From positions 682,001-746,000 of the forward strand of contig JAOANU010000007.1 in the NCBI GenBank assembly GCA_034387635.1: a DNA stretch of 64,000 nt, given 5' to 3'. How positions within the stretch are numbered: position 1 is the first letter of the stretch; each line of letters opens with the position of its first letter. Of this stretch, positions 1 through 10,900 are shown piece by piece. Source of the DNA: Rhodosporidiobolus odoratus. Taxonomy: Eukaryota; Basidiomycota; Microbotryomycetes; Sporidiobolales; Sporidiobolaceae. Position numbers and translations under genes: made by a program. Under the pieces are notes generated by a model. It saw nothing but the letters and a program-made list of their open reading frames with translations, did not search any database and had not been told where the DNA came from.

Positions 1-757
1 ACAACGACGTTCCAGTCGTTGAGGTCGACGCTAGTGTCCCAGGCAGCGCTGTGCATAACCTTACCATCGAAGTTGCTTACGTCGAAGGGCGGATCCGCGG
101 GCGTTGACAGGGCCCCGACGGCAGAGATGAAAACGTTGGCGGTCTTGTTCCGTGTCTCATCGGTGGTGACATTACGGATCCTTATGGTCCAGAGGCCGGT
201 GTCGCGCGAGAACCGGGCTTCTTCTACGACAGTGTGGAAGACGAACTGATCCCTGACGCCATACTTGTCGACTACTCGATCGTAGTATCGACATATGCCT
301 AGGAGCAGGGACACACACGTATCAGCTCGAGCTTGTCGTCAGGAAGCACTCGGAAGGGCCAGGAAGAAAGGGCTGAAACAAAAAGAAGAACTGAGCGTAC
401 CTTCGCTATCCGGCCACTGAGTCGCAAACTCCTTCGCCGGCTCAAAGGAGAAGGAGTAGAAGGCGATAGGGATGTCGCAACTGGCGCCAGGATACCGGTT
501 CGATCGCCAAGTGCCTCCCAGTCCATCTCCTTTCTCGTAGCAAACGACATCGGTGACCTTTGCTAAGCGCTTGAGCTGTACGAGCGCGTCTAGCCCAGAG
601 AGACCAGCTCCAGCGATGATTCTGATGTATGCGAAAGCTGTCAGCAATCATACCGCGGAGTGCAAAACGGAGGAGGCGAGGAAGTTGAAAAGGAGATAGC
701 GACTCACACGCTCGTATGCGGCTCCGAGTCCAGCGGGAACGTGTGGGGAGCAGACAT
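1..757 (-). CDS. Baeyer-Villiger-type flavin monooxygenase, N-terminal part (runs off the window)
   Basis: FAD- and NADPH-dependent monooxygenase that would insert one oxygen atom into a ketone or related carbonyl. The start ATG is at 757. Exons are 708-757, 401-621 and 1-298, joined by GT-AG introns. The first Rossmann motif GAGLSG, which binds the FAD ADP moiety, lies at the start of exon 2. It is followed by the GGTWRSNRYPGASCD block typical of this family. In exon 3 the string FDGKVMHSAAWD fits the class I Baeyer-Villiger fingerprint FxGxxxHxxxW(P/D). The NADP-binding second Rossmann fold and the rest of the protein lie beyond position 1. The substrate cannot be read from the sequence. 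It sits downstream of VTC4 on the same strand with a 365-bp gap and no obvious functional link. A plain flavin monooxygenase is the alternative, but the fingerprint favours the Baeyer-Villiger class. Confidence 0.85.
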
Positions 758-1122
758 GACGGTTAGTGAGTAGCCAGGTGAGCTTCAAAGCGGTTAAAAG
801 GCGTGAGAGTGACATGCTCAACCCAGTTCAGAAACTCGTCGACAAGTTTTCTACCGAAGGGCTCAAGCGTCGAGCGGATTCCGAGCCCGTCGTCCGAAGC
901 TGCAGAGGAGACGGTCTGCTAGCCTCACAGAAGGGCGGAGACGGCGAGGTCAAGCGGAGGTGCGTGTGGGTAACAAGCAAAGGCGAGAGGCTCAGGTGAG
1001 AAGCGATGGACAACTCTCGCGGTCGGATATCTGGCGTAGAGACAAGCATCGACGTTAACAACCGAGTAGTGCAATGCACCGCAGTCTGAGTCCAGACTAC
1101 GTCAGGTGAAGATGCGCGCTAA
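758..1122. other. Intergenic region between VTC4 3' end and monooxygenase start
   Basis: About 365 bp. It must hold the VTC4 3' UTR and the promoter of the monooxygenase, both on the minus strand. Small open frames here show no splice-consistent structure, and I see no repeat or RNA gene. Confidence 0.5.
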
Positions 1123-4100
1123 CTAGAAACCCTCCTTCATCCGGAGGGAAAAGTTGACCATAACAGCGACGAACAGGATGCCGCAAAGTACCGTAGGGCC
1201 AATGTGGTCGTGATATTGAACAGCGCGACGAGCACTGCAGCGGAGGAACGGCTTGGTCAGCACAGCGCTGGGAACCCGAGGATCGGCGCAAGTTGACGAC
1301 GGCGGACGTACCGAATCGCGCTGACGCGCCACGAATACATGAAGGCGGTATACAGGATGGCAAGAAGGGCGACGGCAGTAAAGGTAGAAGCGGCGGCAAG
1401 GGCGATATCGTCTGGTGGACAGGGAAAAGGTTACGAGGACGCACGGAAGAAACACGGAAGACAATGAGGCAAACGTACCATGCGGATCGGAGAAGGAGAG
1501 TATACCGATTCCGATAGCTGAGACAACGACAGAGAACTCGATCCATGCGAGGGCTGGGAGCGGCAACTCTTCAGTAAGGAAGCGCTTTGAGGGGAAAAGG
1601 CCAAGACGACGCACTCGTACGCTCGTTCGCGTAAAACACCTTGGGCTCAACACGAACCGGCACCGCGACACGTTTCCCTGCCGTCGCACGGAACGATGAG
1701 ACGTACTCGACCCTCCCCGGCGTCAGGGAGATTCCGCTAGGGTTCCCCGTCGCTTCCGAAGCACCTGTAGCGCCTGCATCCCCCCCACCGCCGCTGCTCG
1801 CCCGTTCGTGCAGCCCTCCGTCTCGACCGACTTCATATCGCGAATCGAGCACCTTGGAGAGGTTCTGCGGTGTGAGCTTGGGAAAGACTTCTTGCTGTTT
1901 CGGCGGTCGAGATGGTGGGGCCGCAGTGAGGTGACTCTGCTCTGGTCGTCCTGCAGGTCCCTGAGCGAGCTTCGACTGTCCCTCACGAAAAGCCCTCGCC
2001 TCAGCCGCAGCTTCCGGGTCAACGTCTGCCCATCCCGCCTCGTCCGTCGTTGCTGCAACTAACCGATTTCCGTCCTCCTCCTCGTCGTCCGAGACTGGCT
2101 CAGTGTACTGTGCGTAGTCCGCTGAGCGGTCTTCCGAGGGAGTGCCGGAATTGGTGTTGGAATGTGAGGTGATCGGACGTTGAATTTGCGCTTTTTGGGT
2201 TGCAGGCTTGCGAATGTCGATCCTATGGCGAGCGGACAAAGTCAGCGAATCGCTTCTACGGGAGCTAGGGAGGGAGAGCGGACTCCATCTGTGGCAGCCA
2301 GAATGGGACAAGGTCGACACGTTCAGGCAGGAGGGTGGCACAGCCTACAGGAAAGGAAAGCGAATCAATCTCGTTCGATCTCGTTACCAAAAGAGCGAAA
2401 GTGGCGCGAAGAGCGCACCATGGATGAACTTGCTGAATTTGGGTACCGCTGCATTTCGAGTAGTGAGAAGATCAGCTATCTTCCGACAATAGAAGGAAGA
2501 AGAGTACGTACCTTCGACAAGGTGCGAGCTGACCAGCTCTTTCACCCAGTCGGGCGGGTCCTGCCCCATCTGTGTCTGCAGCTTGACCTCGAGCACGCCG
2601 TAAGGGAAGAGTTCCTTGTCGCCCTCTGGAAGCTGCGGGAAGGGCCAATCGATGCCGATGTCGTTACGCCGCCAATTGTCACCGCTTCGAGTACTGCCGT
2701 CCCAATTGTCTTCGCGGATGAGAGACAGCTGTGTATCGAAGGAGATGCGAACGCGGGCATCACCCGGCAGCTGAAAGGCGGTACGGTTATAGAACGTCCG
2801 CATCACTGACAGTGCAAAAGCGAGGGGAAGAGGTAAGCGAACGTGTTGAGGCGAGCGAACAGTTTTCTCCCTGTCTAGTGCCAGGGATAGAGAAAGAAGG
2901 CAGACGTACCGGGCCCTAGCTTCTTGTGTTTCACCGCCGCTTGCACCTCCCTGGCCAGCTTGATCATCCCGTCAATCTCCTTGTCGCTCTTCTTTCCCTT
3001 CTTCCGCATCGCTTCGAACGTCTCGTCCATGTTGTACTTCCCAGACAGGTAGTCGTTGACCAAGTGTTCCGGAATCGGGAAGCGTTCCTTCACCGACTTC
3101 TCGCCCGTCCAATCTTCTCGGTGGGTCTTTCGCTCGACCTGCATGCAGAGAAGTTCAGTGTGTGCAGGGAAGGAGTTGCGAAATAGGATTATGCGTACGA
3201 AAATCTGCTTAACGCTCGTATCTCCATACCAACGCAAACGAATCGCTTCGGCGCCCTCTGTCTTTTCTAGACGGCCCATATAAAGCTCGAGGTCTTCGTT
3301 ATCTGCAAGGGCGAAATAGGTCAGCTAGAACTGCCGGCTGTAGGACATAGGGGAAAGCGGACCGAAGTAGGAAGAAGTGATGGCAGCGTCGGCTTGTGCG
3401 AAGGGTTTATCGGGGTTGAAGACTGGGCGTTGAAGGTGAGTGAGTCGCTGAAAGCTTTGCAATACGATGGAAAAGGGCGTACCGAGAATTGGAAGGTGCT
3501 TGAGGATGACAAGCTTCAGCTGGACCCAGTTGTCGGGGTGAACCTGTCATTGAGACGCTTTCGTCAGCTATCGCAAGATACGCGGCAGAAGTAGAAGTGG
3601 GCTAACCCAGTACTTCGTTGTCTGCCGGACAAAGGCATTCTGGCTTCCACCCGCGCTGGAATCGCCGAGGACGGGGTTGCCTCGAGTCCTCACCAGGTTG
3701 TACAGACGCGACAGTTGCAGGATAAGGCTGTCGTAGTTCTCTTTGTAGAATGGTCGTTTTTCAAGGAAGTCGCGCATGAACTGACCTTTGAGGGTGAAGC
3801 CGGTTCGTTTCTGCCAGAAGAGGGAGGTCAAGATCGAGTACGTTTGTCGAGACGACCGATTGACTCACGTCGTGCTTCTTGACAATCTTGACGAAGCCGG
3901 TGTAATTGAGGTGTGAGAAATGTCCTGCCGGCGTACCAAAGGCTTAGGAAGCGCGGAACAGATAGCGGACGCGGAGCAGCGCACCCAGGTCGTGAACATC
4001 TGCAATCACGTTTGCCAGGTCCTCCTCCAGGTCAACGAAGCGATCCTCGAACTCATCGTCGGATGTATCGCTCATGCTGTCGTCCGAGTCTTCCGGTCCT

Positions 4101-4802
4101 TGCTCTTCGTCGCCCGTGGAGGCGGAAGCCTTTTGGTCGCGTCGCTCTTGGCTTTGAGCGATGAGATCCTTGACTTCATGCTCATAGGCTGAGATCTTGT
4201 CGGTGAGTTCGCCAATCTGCAACAAGAAGGATCAGTACTTCGTATTCGAGCAACAAACTGTAATCGATTGCTGGTTCGGAGCCGGGTCTGCCTGGGAGAC
4301 AAAGCCCGCAGTGCCATCGCATTCAGAGAGGCTCACCTTGCCCTCTTGGAACTTGACGACCTTGTCGAGTTCGCTTTCCAGAGCTGCACGGATAAAGATC
4401 AGTTTGCTGTTGGAAAAGAAGTGAAAGAGACCCTGCTAACAACTCACCCTTGATGAAGTCCGCCTCGTCTGCGTCGTCCCACTGGTGCTTCCCTTGCCTG
4501 TCCTTGATGAAGCGCTTCAGGCCGCCATCTGTGGTCGTCCGAACGGCGAGAAAGACATGACGGTTCGATCAGCGGCAGTCACGGAGAGAAGGGCGAGAGG
4601 TAGAGCGTACAGTCGATGTAAGATGCTTGCCAGTCTTGATCTATGGCGTCATCCGGGAGCAAGGTCAGTCTACTCCGTCAAGTATCGGCCAAGAGGTGAA
4701 GGACGAACAGAGGGCGTCCTTGATCACGGCGCCGACTATGGATAAAGCGCGTCAGCTTGACCACTCCCGACATAGCGAGTAGGGCGTGTACGTACACTTC
4801 AT
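1123..4802 (-). CDS. VTC4: VTC4-like vacuolar transporter chaperone, polyphosphate polymerase
   Basis: Catalytic subunit of the vacuolar membrane VTC complex, which makes polyphosphate from ATP and pushes it into the vacuole. An SPX domain (about residues 1-160) starts [20 protein letters not shown] and ends near [12 protein letters not shown] domains sense inositol pyrophosphates. The central tunnel domain shows TTKYW, the catalytic pair in AIRLRWYG, the lysine in [24 protein letters not shown] and [10 protein letters not shown], all expected of an active VTC4 rather than an accessory VTC. A long acidic, glycine-rich linker follows, then a DUF202-type membrane domain with three hydrophobic segments, and the end SLRMKEGF. 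The coding region has many introns. The first exon is only 7 nt (4796-4802) and the SPX start only reads correctly if three short 5' exons are spliced. Activity is inferred from conserved residues. Confidence 0.88.
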
Positions 4803-5948
4803 CTCGCTTAGATGGATTCGACGGATTGAGGGGAAAGGGTCAAAGTGGGGAGGAGGTTGATAAAGTCGAGTCTAGAGCGGTAGCGGATCCGGAGGAGTCG
4901 CAACTTGCTTCGCGAGATGTGAGAGTACGGCAGTAGCAGATCTGAGTGATAGGATAGTGTCGATTGTGTTTGACGCCGACGGCGATGCAGCAGAGAGGAG
5001 AACGTGGGTTTCAGAATTTTCGCCCGACTCCCGGCGATTTTTGCTGCCTACCTACTGTGCCACACTGGGGAGCTTGAATAACCTGCATGCACTCTGTGGC
5101 CGTGCCTCGAATGAGAAACAAAGGTTTTGATACCATGTTTGCTGCTGGACTTCGCGTTGTCACCTGCCAACATCTGCGCTTTACCCGCTTCGACTCACTC
5201 GCTTTCCCGCGCGACTTGGTGTCGCGTCCATTGTTCTCTTGCACCGCTACTGAATTGTCGACGCGCCCTACGACGCTTCTCGCCCAGCACGAACACCCTA
5301 ACCCTCAGCGACTGCCCACCATCGCGTCCTGCACTTCAAGTAGTGCAGCACAGAGGCCGCCTACATCCGACACGCTCTCAGGCAGGCAGCAACAGCTCGT
5401 ACGGCATAGCGCAGCGGCACAGTGTAGCCGCAGCAACCTGGGCGATTGAATCAATTGGTGGTCTAGAACACCGACGCGTTCAACAGCGACGGCGGAGTCG
5501 GTGCGCTTCCTCCCTCAATCCGACACGCCTGAATGTGCTTCGGAGGTCAGGGGCAACAGGCGCACGTCTGCCGCACAGATGGCCCGCTGAGCGCGCACTG
5601 GGTTCTGCTCACCTGTTTCGCTTCGCACCGTGTTGTTTGCTGCCCTCCTCCGTACAACGCCATAGACACGATGTACGACTTGCGCCGTCGGATGACTTTA
5701 CTCTTCTGCCCGCCCCTCGGCTGCTGTGGTCCCGCACACGTCTTGGGTGACTCTTTCGCTGACGCGCTCTCCCTTTTCTCGGCTTGGCGCCATTTCGTGC
5801 ATGCTCATCTATTGTGCAGGACGCACATGCATCCTCGAGTGCTTCTACCGGTCACTCTGACTGGCGGTGGCCTTGGCTGAGCAGAATGACTGCCCATTGC
5901 TAGCGGATGTGCTTCTCCCCAGTTTTTGAGACTGGCCATGCATCATGA
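4803..5948. other. Gene-poor stretch upstream of VTC4
   Basis: Contains the VTC4 promoter on its left side. Overlapping plus-strand open frames at 5087-5880 have no recognisable domain, no splice support and low-complexity composition, so I do not call a gene. This is the left edge of the repeat-rich block. Confidence 0.4.
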
Positions 5949-6109
5949 GTGTCTTTTCCCTTGACATGGAGCTCTGTCTGGCCTTGTCGCTGTAGCTGTG
6001 ATGCTCAAGGCCTCTCGAGCTGTCACAATCGCGCTCGTCAGCCGCTATCCCCCGCCTTTTTGCCCGTTCTGCTGAGTCCGCCCACGTCGACTCAAGGGAG
6101 GCCAGGGGC

Positions 6110-6412
6110 TCAGCGGGAGAAGGATGAGCAGAATGAACCTGCCGCTGCACAGTGGGCTTCTTTCAAGCCCGCTCGGCGCCAGGTGCTCGCTCCTGCAGTG
6201 CCAGAAGCGTGTGACACGACATCGGGGTTTGTCGGGCAGTCAACCACTGGGAAGGTTGTGAGCGCGGTGGGTATTGAGGAGGGAGTGCTGGACGGGGGGA
6301 AGGAGGCGATTGAGGAGAAGGAAGAAGGAGCAGACAATGGAAAGAACAAAGTTGAGGGAATGAAACAGCAAGGCGGTTTGGTTGAGGGTCAGAGGGTGGC
6401 AACGAGGCGCTT
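6110..6412 (+). repeat. Repeat block related to 33.2-33.4 kb (putative N-terminal exon of the unknown family, copy A)
   Basis: The plus-strand reading frame here encodes a stretch ending in EEKEEGADNGK that is matched by the frame at about 33214-33424. The two stretches share about 68 residues with few changes (for example IEEGVLDGGKEAIEEKEE in both), and the DNA is about 90 percent identical by eye. Conservation of the reading frame suggests coding origin. A GT donor follows the frame at about 6480 (CAAGAT then GTGAGT), so it could be an early exon of the gene whose 3' part lies at 13.1-17.2 kb. That link is inference from order and strand only. Confidence 0.45.
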
Positions 6413-7705
6413 CAAGTACGGTGTGCCAGCTGAGTCTCATACCTGCCGCAGGATCCGCTCGCCCGAAACCCGTCAAGATGTGAGTCTGACCTATTCTCTG
6501 CCCTACAAGTCACTTGTATTCCTCTGGTCGTGTATTGAAGTGTACTGAACTCTCCCAGCCTTCTCTGCAGCCATGCCCTGTACAAAATCGCGTCGTCCTT
6601 CAGTGCAAAGAATCACCGTACCTCGGCCTTCAATCCCGAGCAAGAACGTCTGGCCTTCCTTTGCCTCGGGAAAAGGCATTCAAGTGCTGCGTTGAGCGTC
6701 TGCAGAGCCATGAGGCAAAGGAGGAGAAGAAGAGGGCTGGAAAAGAGGACAGGCATCTCGAAGGTGCAACTCTTTTTCCCTTCCCTGCAGGTTGGCGGGG
6801 CCTGACTGGAATTCCCGTGTGTGCAGCCACCTTCCAAGGGGCTCGAAAGCGCAACGATACTAGTGTGTTCAAGCGGGGGGCCTCCCGGCTTGTAGACAGC
6901 CCTTGTAAGGCAAGGTGTGCTGAGCACGTTGGCATCAACGGTATTTCCTTGACTCGGATCCGCTGTTGCTGACTCATCTCGAGGTGCTCAACTTTCAGCA
7001 AGCCCGCCCTTCCTCTCCAACGTGAATGTCGTCATTCCCAGTTTGGCAGCTACGGTCTCGCTTCTCTCTGCCCTCTACCTTGCCTTTGGCTGGATCACCC
7101 ACACCTTCTTGACCTTTCCCTCCTATACGACGCCTGCTTTGACATCTTCGTTGCCCAAATCCGCTCTTCCCTCCTCCCGCATTGATGTCCTCCTCGCCGC
7201 CGCCGTCGCCTACTCGAGGTTCCCCACCTACCCAACCTACTCCAGGCGATACTTTGACCTCGGAGGCCTTGGCGAGGTGCGGATGGAAGGAGGGTGGTCC
7301 CGTCGACTCAAGCAGCGTCGGCGGCATGCTCGGTGTCACCCTCCGAGGCCGTCTACGCCGACACCGCCGATCACGATACAACTCGAACAAGAACTTGCGA
7401 GACACAGGTGCAGTGGCGGCCGAGTTGCCCACGAGCTATACACTGAGCAAAGACAGTATAGCTGGTTTGAGCGTGCTGTGCGCGGTGCGCTTCTCCGTTC
7501 GTTCTTCCCTCTGTCTTGCTTGCTGACCTTCTCAATCCGGTTGGACAATAGCTTGTTGCGCAACAACTTGAGCCTACACTGTGAACGACTTGTGCCAACT
7601 TCAGCGCATGCCGGGCGTGCTCCTCTTCTCGCGCCTACGTAGCTGTTCCGCAATCGTCGCGCCATTGATTCTCCGTGCTTTCCTCCTCAGTCTCCTCCGC
7701 AACGT
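6413..7705 (+). other. Left flank of the retroelement; possible upstream exons of the disrupted unknown gene
   Basis: Several open plus-strand stretches separated by GT and AG signals occur here (for example an ATG at 7182 opening a frame rich in S, P and T, closed by a GTGCGC donor near 7490). I could not build one continuous frame, so no CDS is called. The stretch ends with a probable acceptor (TCCTCAG at about 7690) and the AACGT that became the target-site duplication of the retroelement. Confidence 0.3.
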
Positions 7706-7985
7706 TGTAAGCCCGTAGCTTACGACGGACGGTAGTAGCAGTATGGAGCAGTAGGAGAAGGAAGGAAGAAGACGGAAAAGCTGAGACAGGAAGCGGAGGT
7801 TGAAGTTGAACGAGCTTCTCCCTGGTTAGCTCCCTACGCATTCGCTGACGGGACTATCCAGGTGAGCACCGTCTCTGTAGCGGTTAGCTCCCTACGCATT
7901 CGCTGACGGGACTATCCAGTAATACACTCTGGTCCTTGTTCTCGCGGCGCAGTGCGAGAGTGTTGGTCGAAACCTTGACCTTCCA
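7706..7985 (+). repeat. 5' LTR
   Basis: 280 bp, TGTAAG to TTCCA. It starts with a short hairpin (GTAAGC, loop CCGTA, GCTTAC at 7707-7723). Inside it a perfect 38-bp direct repeat lies at 7824-7861 and 7882-7919. The element's long reading frame is open from an ATG at 7936, inside the LTR. No primer-binding site lies immediately after the LTR; a T-rich run follows. A TGG-led sequence (TGGCGCCTCGGGTGAC) about 33 nt downstream is a weak candidate. Confidence 0.93.
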
Positions 7986-10900
7986 CTTTTTTTTAACAAC
8001 CGACCCAGCAGCTACACTGGCGCCTCGGGTGACTCGCTCATACGCCAAGCAGTACGGCGTACTACCGATCAACCCGTCTCACTACCCTCAGGAGCGGCGG
8101 CGACACCCACTTGACCCCCCTCCTCCTCATTCAACTTCGGACTCTGGTTCTCTCCCCTCTTCGGCTTCCGAGGCAGACGAACCACCCACGGCACTACGGA
8201 AACGGACAACTCGCATCATGACACCCACCACCAGCACCACCTACTCGTACCAACCCGGCAAGGCTCCCGTCCTCATCGATTCGTTTCCCGCCGGTCTCAC
8301 CGCCTTCGTACGTTCTGCCAAGCTTTACTTTAAGACAAAGTCGGTCAAGGAGGACGAGGACAAGGTCGCCTACCTCGGAGCGGGACTCGTGAACTTCGCG
8401 GAACTCTCGAACTGGTACCTCTCGGCGGCGGCGGAACATGAGTCGCGCTCGTACGACACCTTCGTAGCGGAGCTCCAGCGTCGCGCTCTCCCTCGCGACT
8501 ACGTCTGGGAGGCGAAAGGACGACTCCGTTCGGCGAAGCAAGGCGACGAGGATTACGAGGATTGGAGCGACTTCATGCGTTCCGAACACCTCGCCCTCAC
8601 TATCAACATCCTCAGCACGAGGGACTTCGTCGAGTACCTCCTCTACGGAATGGACGTCGAACTCTCGGCGGTTCTTCGACGGGGACAAGCTCTCAAGAAC
8701 TCGGGCTTTCACCAAGACGACCTCACCAGCGTCGCTCTCTCCTCCGCACCTCTCGCCTTCACCACCCCCATCGACTACGACAAGTTCGATCGTGAAGCCC
8801 GTGACGAGTGGAGCAAGATCGCCTTCCGACGACGCAGCAACGCTCAGCAGGTCAAGAACCTCACCAAGAAGACATCCTCCTCGGTCGGTACCGGTGCCGT
8901 CAAGAACGGTTCCTCCTCGCCGCGACTCCCCAAGGTTGTCACGGGAGTAACGGAAACCGTCACCAACGGAGCCGGAACGGATACTCCTCGTCTCAAGAAG
9001 CTCACGGACCTTGAACGAGACTGGCTCAGCGACACGAAGGGCTGTTTCAAGTGCAGGGAGTCGTACGTCGAACACGAAGGTCGTGACTGCAAGGTCTGGG
9101 CGCCTCCCGGTCACGTCGTCCCCGTCCCAGCCGGTTGGTCGAAGGGAAAACCAATTCCCCCTTCGTTCATCGCTGCCAACTCTGGTAGGATCGGTTCCAT
9201 GGTCGCCGCTCTTCATCTCGACGACTCGGAATCGGACGTCGACATCCCGGGACACTTCGCGGACGGATCGGACTCATCGGATTTGGATTCGTGCGCCTTC
9301 CCTCCTCTTTCTCTCCGATTCTCCTCGAAGCGTGGAAGTCGATCGGTTCTGGCCCTCGCTGACTCTGGCTCTTCCGTGACGCTCATCGCAGATAAGCTCG
9401 CGTTCGAGCTAGGGTTGGAGAGGTTCAGACTGAGTAGACCGAAGCGTGTTAGAGTTGCAATCCAAGGAGGAGACGACTCTTTCCTCATCACGGAGTTCGT
9501 TCGATCGCGCACGGAACTGGAGAACGGATCATGGGCTTCTGGTGCGACTACCTTTCTGGTCGCGCCCCTTTCGGAACCGTTCGAGGTCATCCTCGGCGTC
9601 CCTTTCCTTCGGACGAACCGAATCTCCCTCGTCGCCTTCCCCGAACCTCGCATCCTGGTCGACCAAGGAGACAAGAAGGAACCGTACGACCTACTTGCCG
9701 ACGTCCAAGGACCTTCCACCGCCTTCGAAACCCTCGTATCGGCGGATCCATCAGCCGGCAAGATTCTTTCAGAAATCGCCGCCTCCTGCGCCGCTACTCT
9801 GGTCGACAAGACAGAGAAGGAGATCAACGAGCGAGACAACATGAAACGGAGGGCGGATAAGCTCATGACCGAATTCGACGACCTTTTCCCCTCCACCCTT
9901 CCTCCTCTCGCCGCCGACGCTCTCGAGAGGTCGAAGGCACGTCACCGGATCCGACTCGTTGACAACGACAAGGTTCACAATCAGCGCGGGTTCTCGGTAC
10001 CTCGGAAGTGGCGGGAATCGTGGAAACGGATGTTGGAGGAACACCTCGCTGCCGGACGGCTCCGCCCCTTGACGTCTCCCTTCGCTTCCGCCGCCTTCGT
10101 CGTACCGAAGAAGGACAAGACAGCGGATCCTCGATGGGTCAACGACTACCGCGGTATCAACTCGAACACGGTCAAGGACAGGACGCCTCTACCTCTCACC
10201 GACGAGGTCCTCTCCGACGCCGCTCTCGCGAAGGTCTGGGGGAAGATCGACATGACCAACGCCTTCTTCCAGACCCTCATGCACCCGTACGACATCGAGA
10301 AGACGGCCATCAAGACTCCTTGGGGACTCTTCAAATGGACCGTCATGCCTCAAGGACTCTGCAACGCTCCTGCGACGCATCAAGCCCGCGTGAATGAAGC
10401 TCTTTGGCACCTCATCGGAGTCTGCTGTCAAGCATTCGTCGATGACATCATCATTTACAGCAACTCCATCGAAGAGCACGAGGAGAACTGCCGGAGAGTC
10501 CTTTCAGCTTTACGTGAAGCGGGTCTTTTCTGCTCTCGTAAGAAGACTGATCTCTTCACCCTTTGTACAGAGTTCCTCGGCCACATCACCTCGCGGGATG
10601 GCCTCGAAGCGAGCTCGGAGAAGGTCGACAAGATCCTCAACTGGCCTCGTCCCAAGACGGTTACACAAGTTCGCGGTTTCCTCGGCGTGGTTCAGTACCT
10701 ACGGAAGTTCATACCGGATCTAGCTAAGTTCACTTCCACTCTTACCCCTCTCACAAAGAAGGGGATGGCGGGAATTGAGTCGTTGTGGACGGACAAGGAG
10801 GAGAGGGCGTTTGAAGCGATCAAAAGGATCGTGACATCGCTACCGGTACTGAAGCCGATCGATCAAGCCTCTGGTGAGACGATCTGGCTGATGACGGACG

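Noticed and set aside
5087..5880. Overlapping plus-strand open frames (up to 207 codons)
   Set aside because: Low complexity, two frames open at once, no domain and no splice structure; GC-rich DNA gives such frames by chance.
8019..8036. TGGCGCCTCGGGTGAC as tRNA primer-binding site
   Set aside because: It begins TGG but lies about 33 nt after the LTR, too far for a normal site; kept only as a weak candidate.
8194..9255. 353-codon antisense frame in the retroelement
   Set aside because: Exact antisense shadow of the Gag coding frame.
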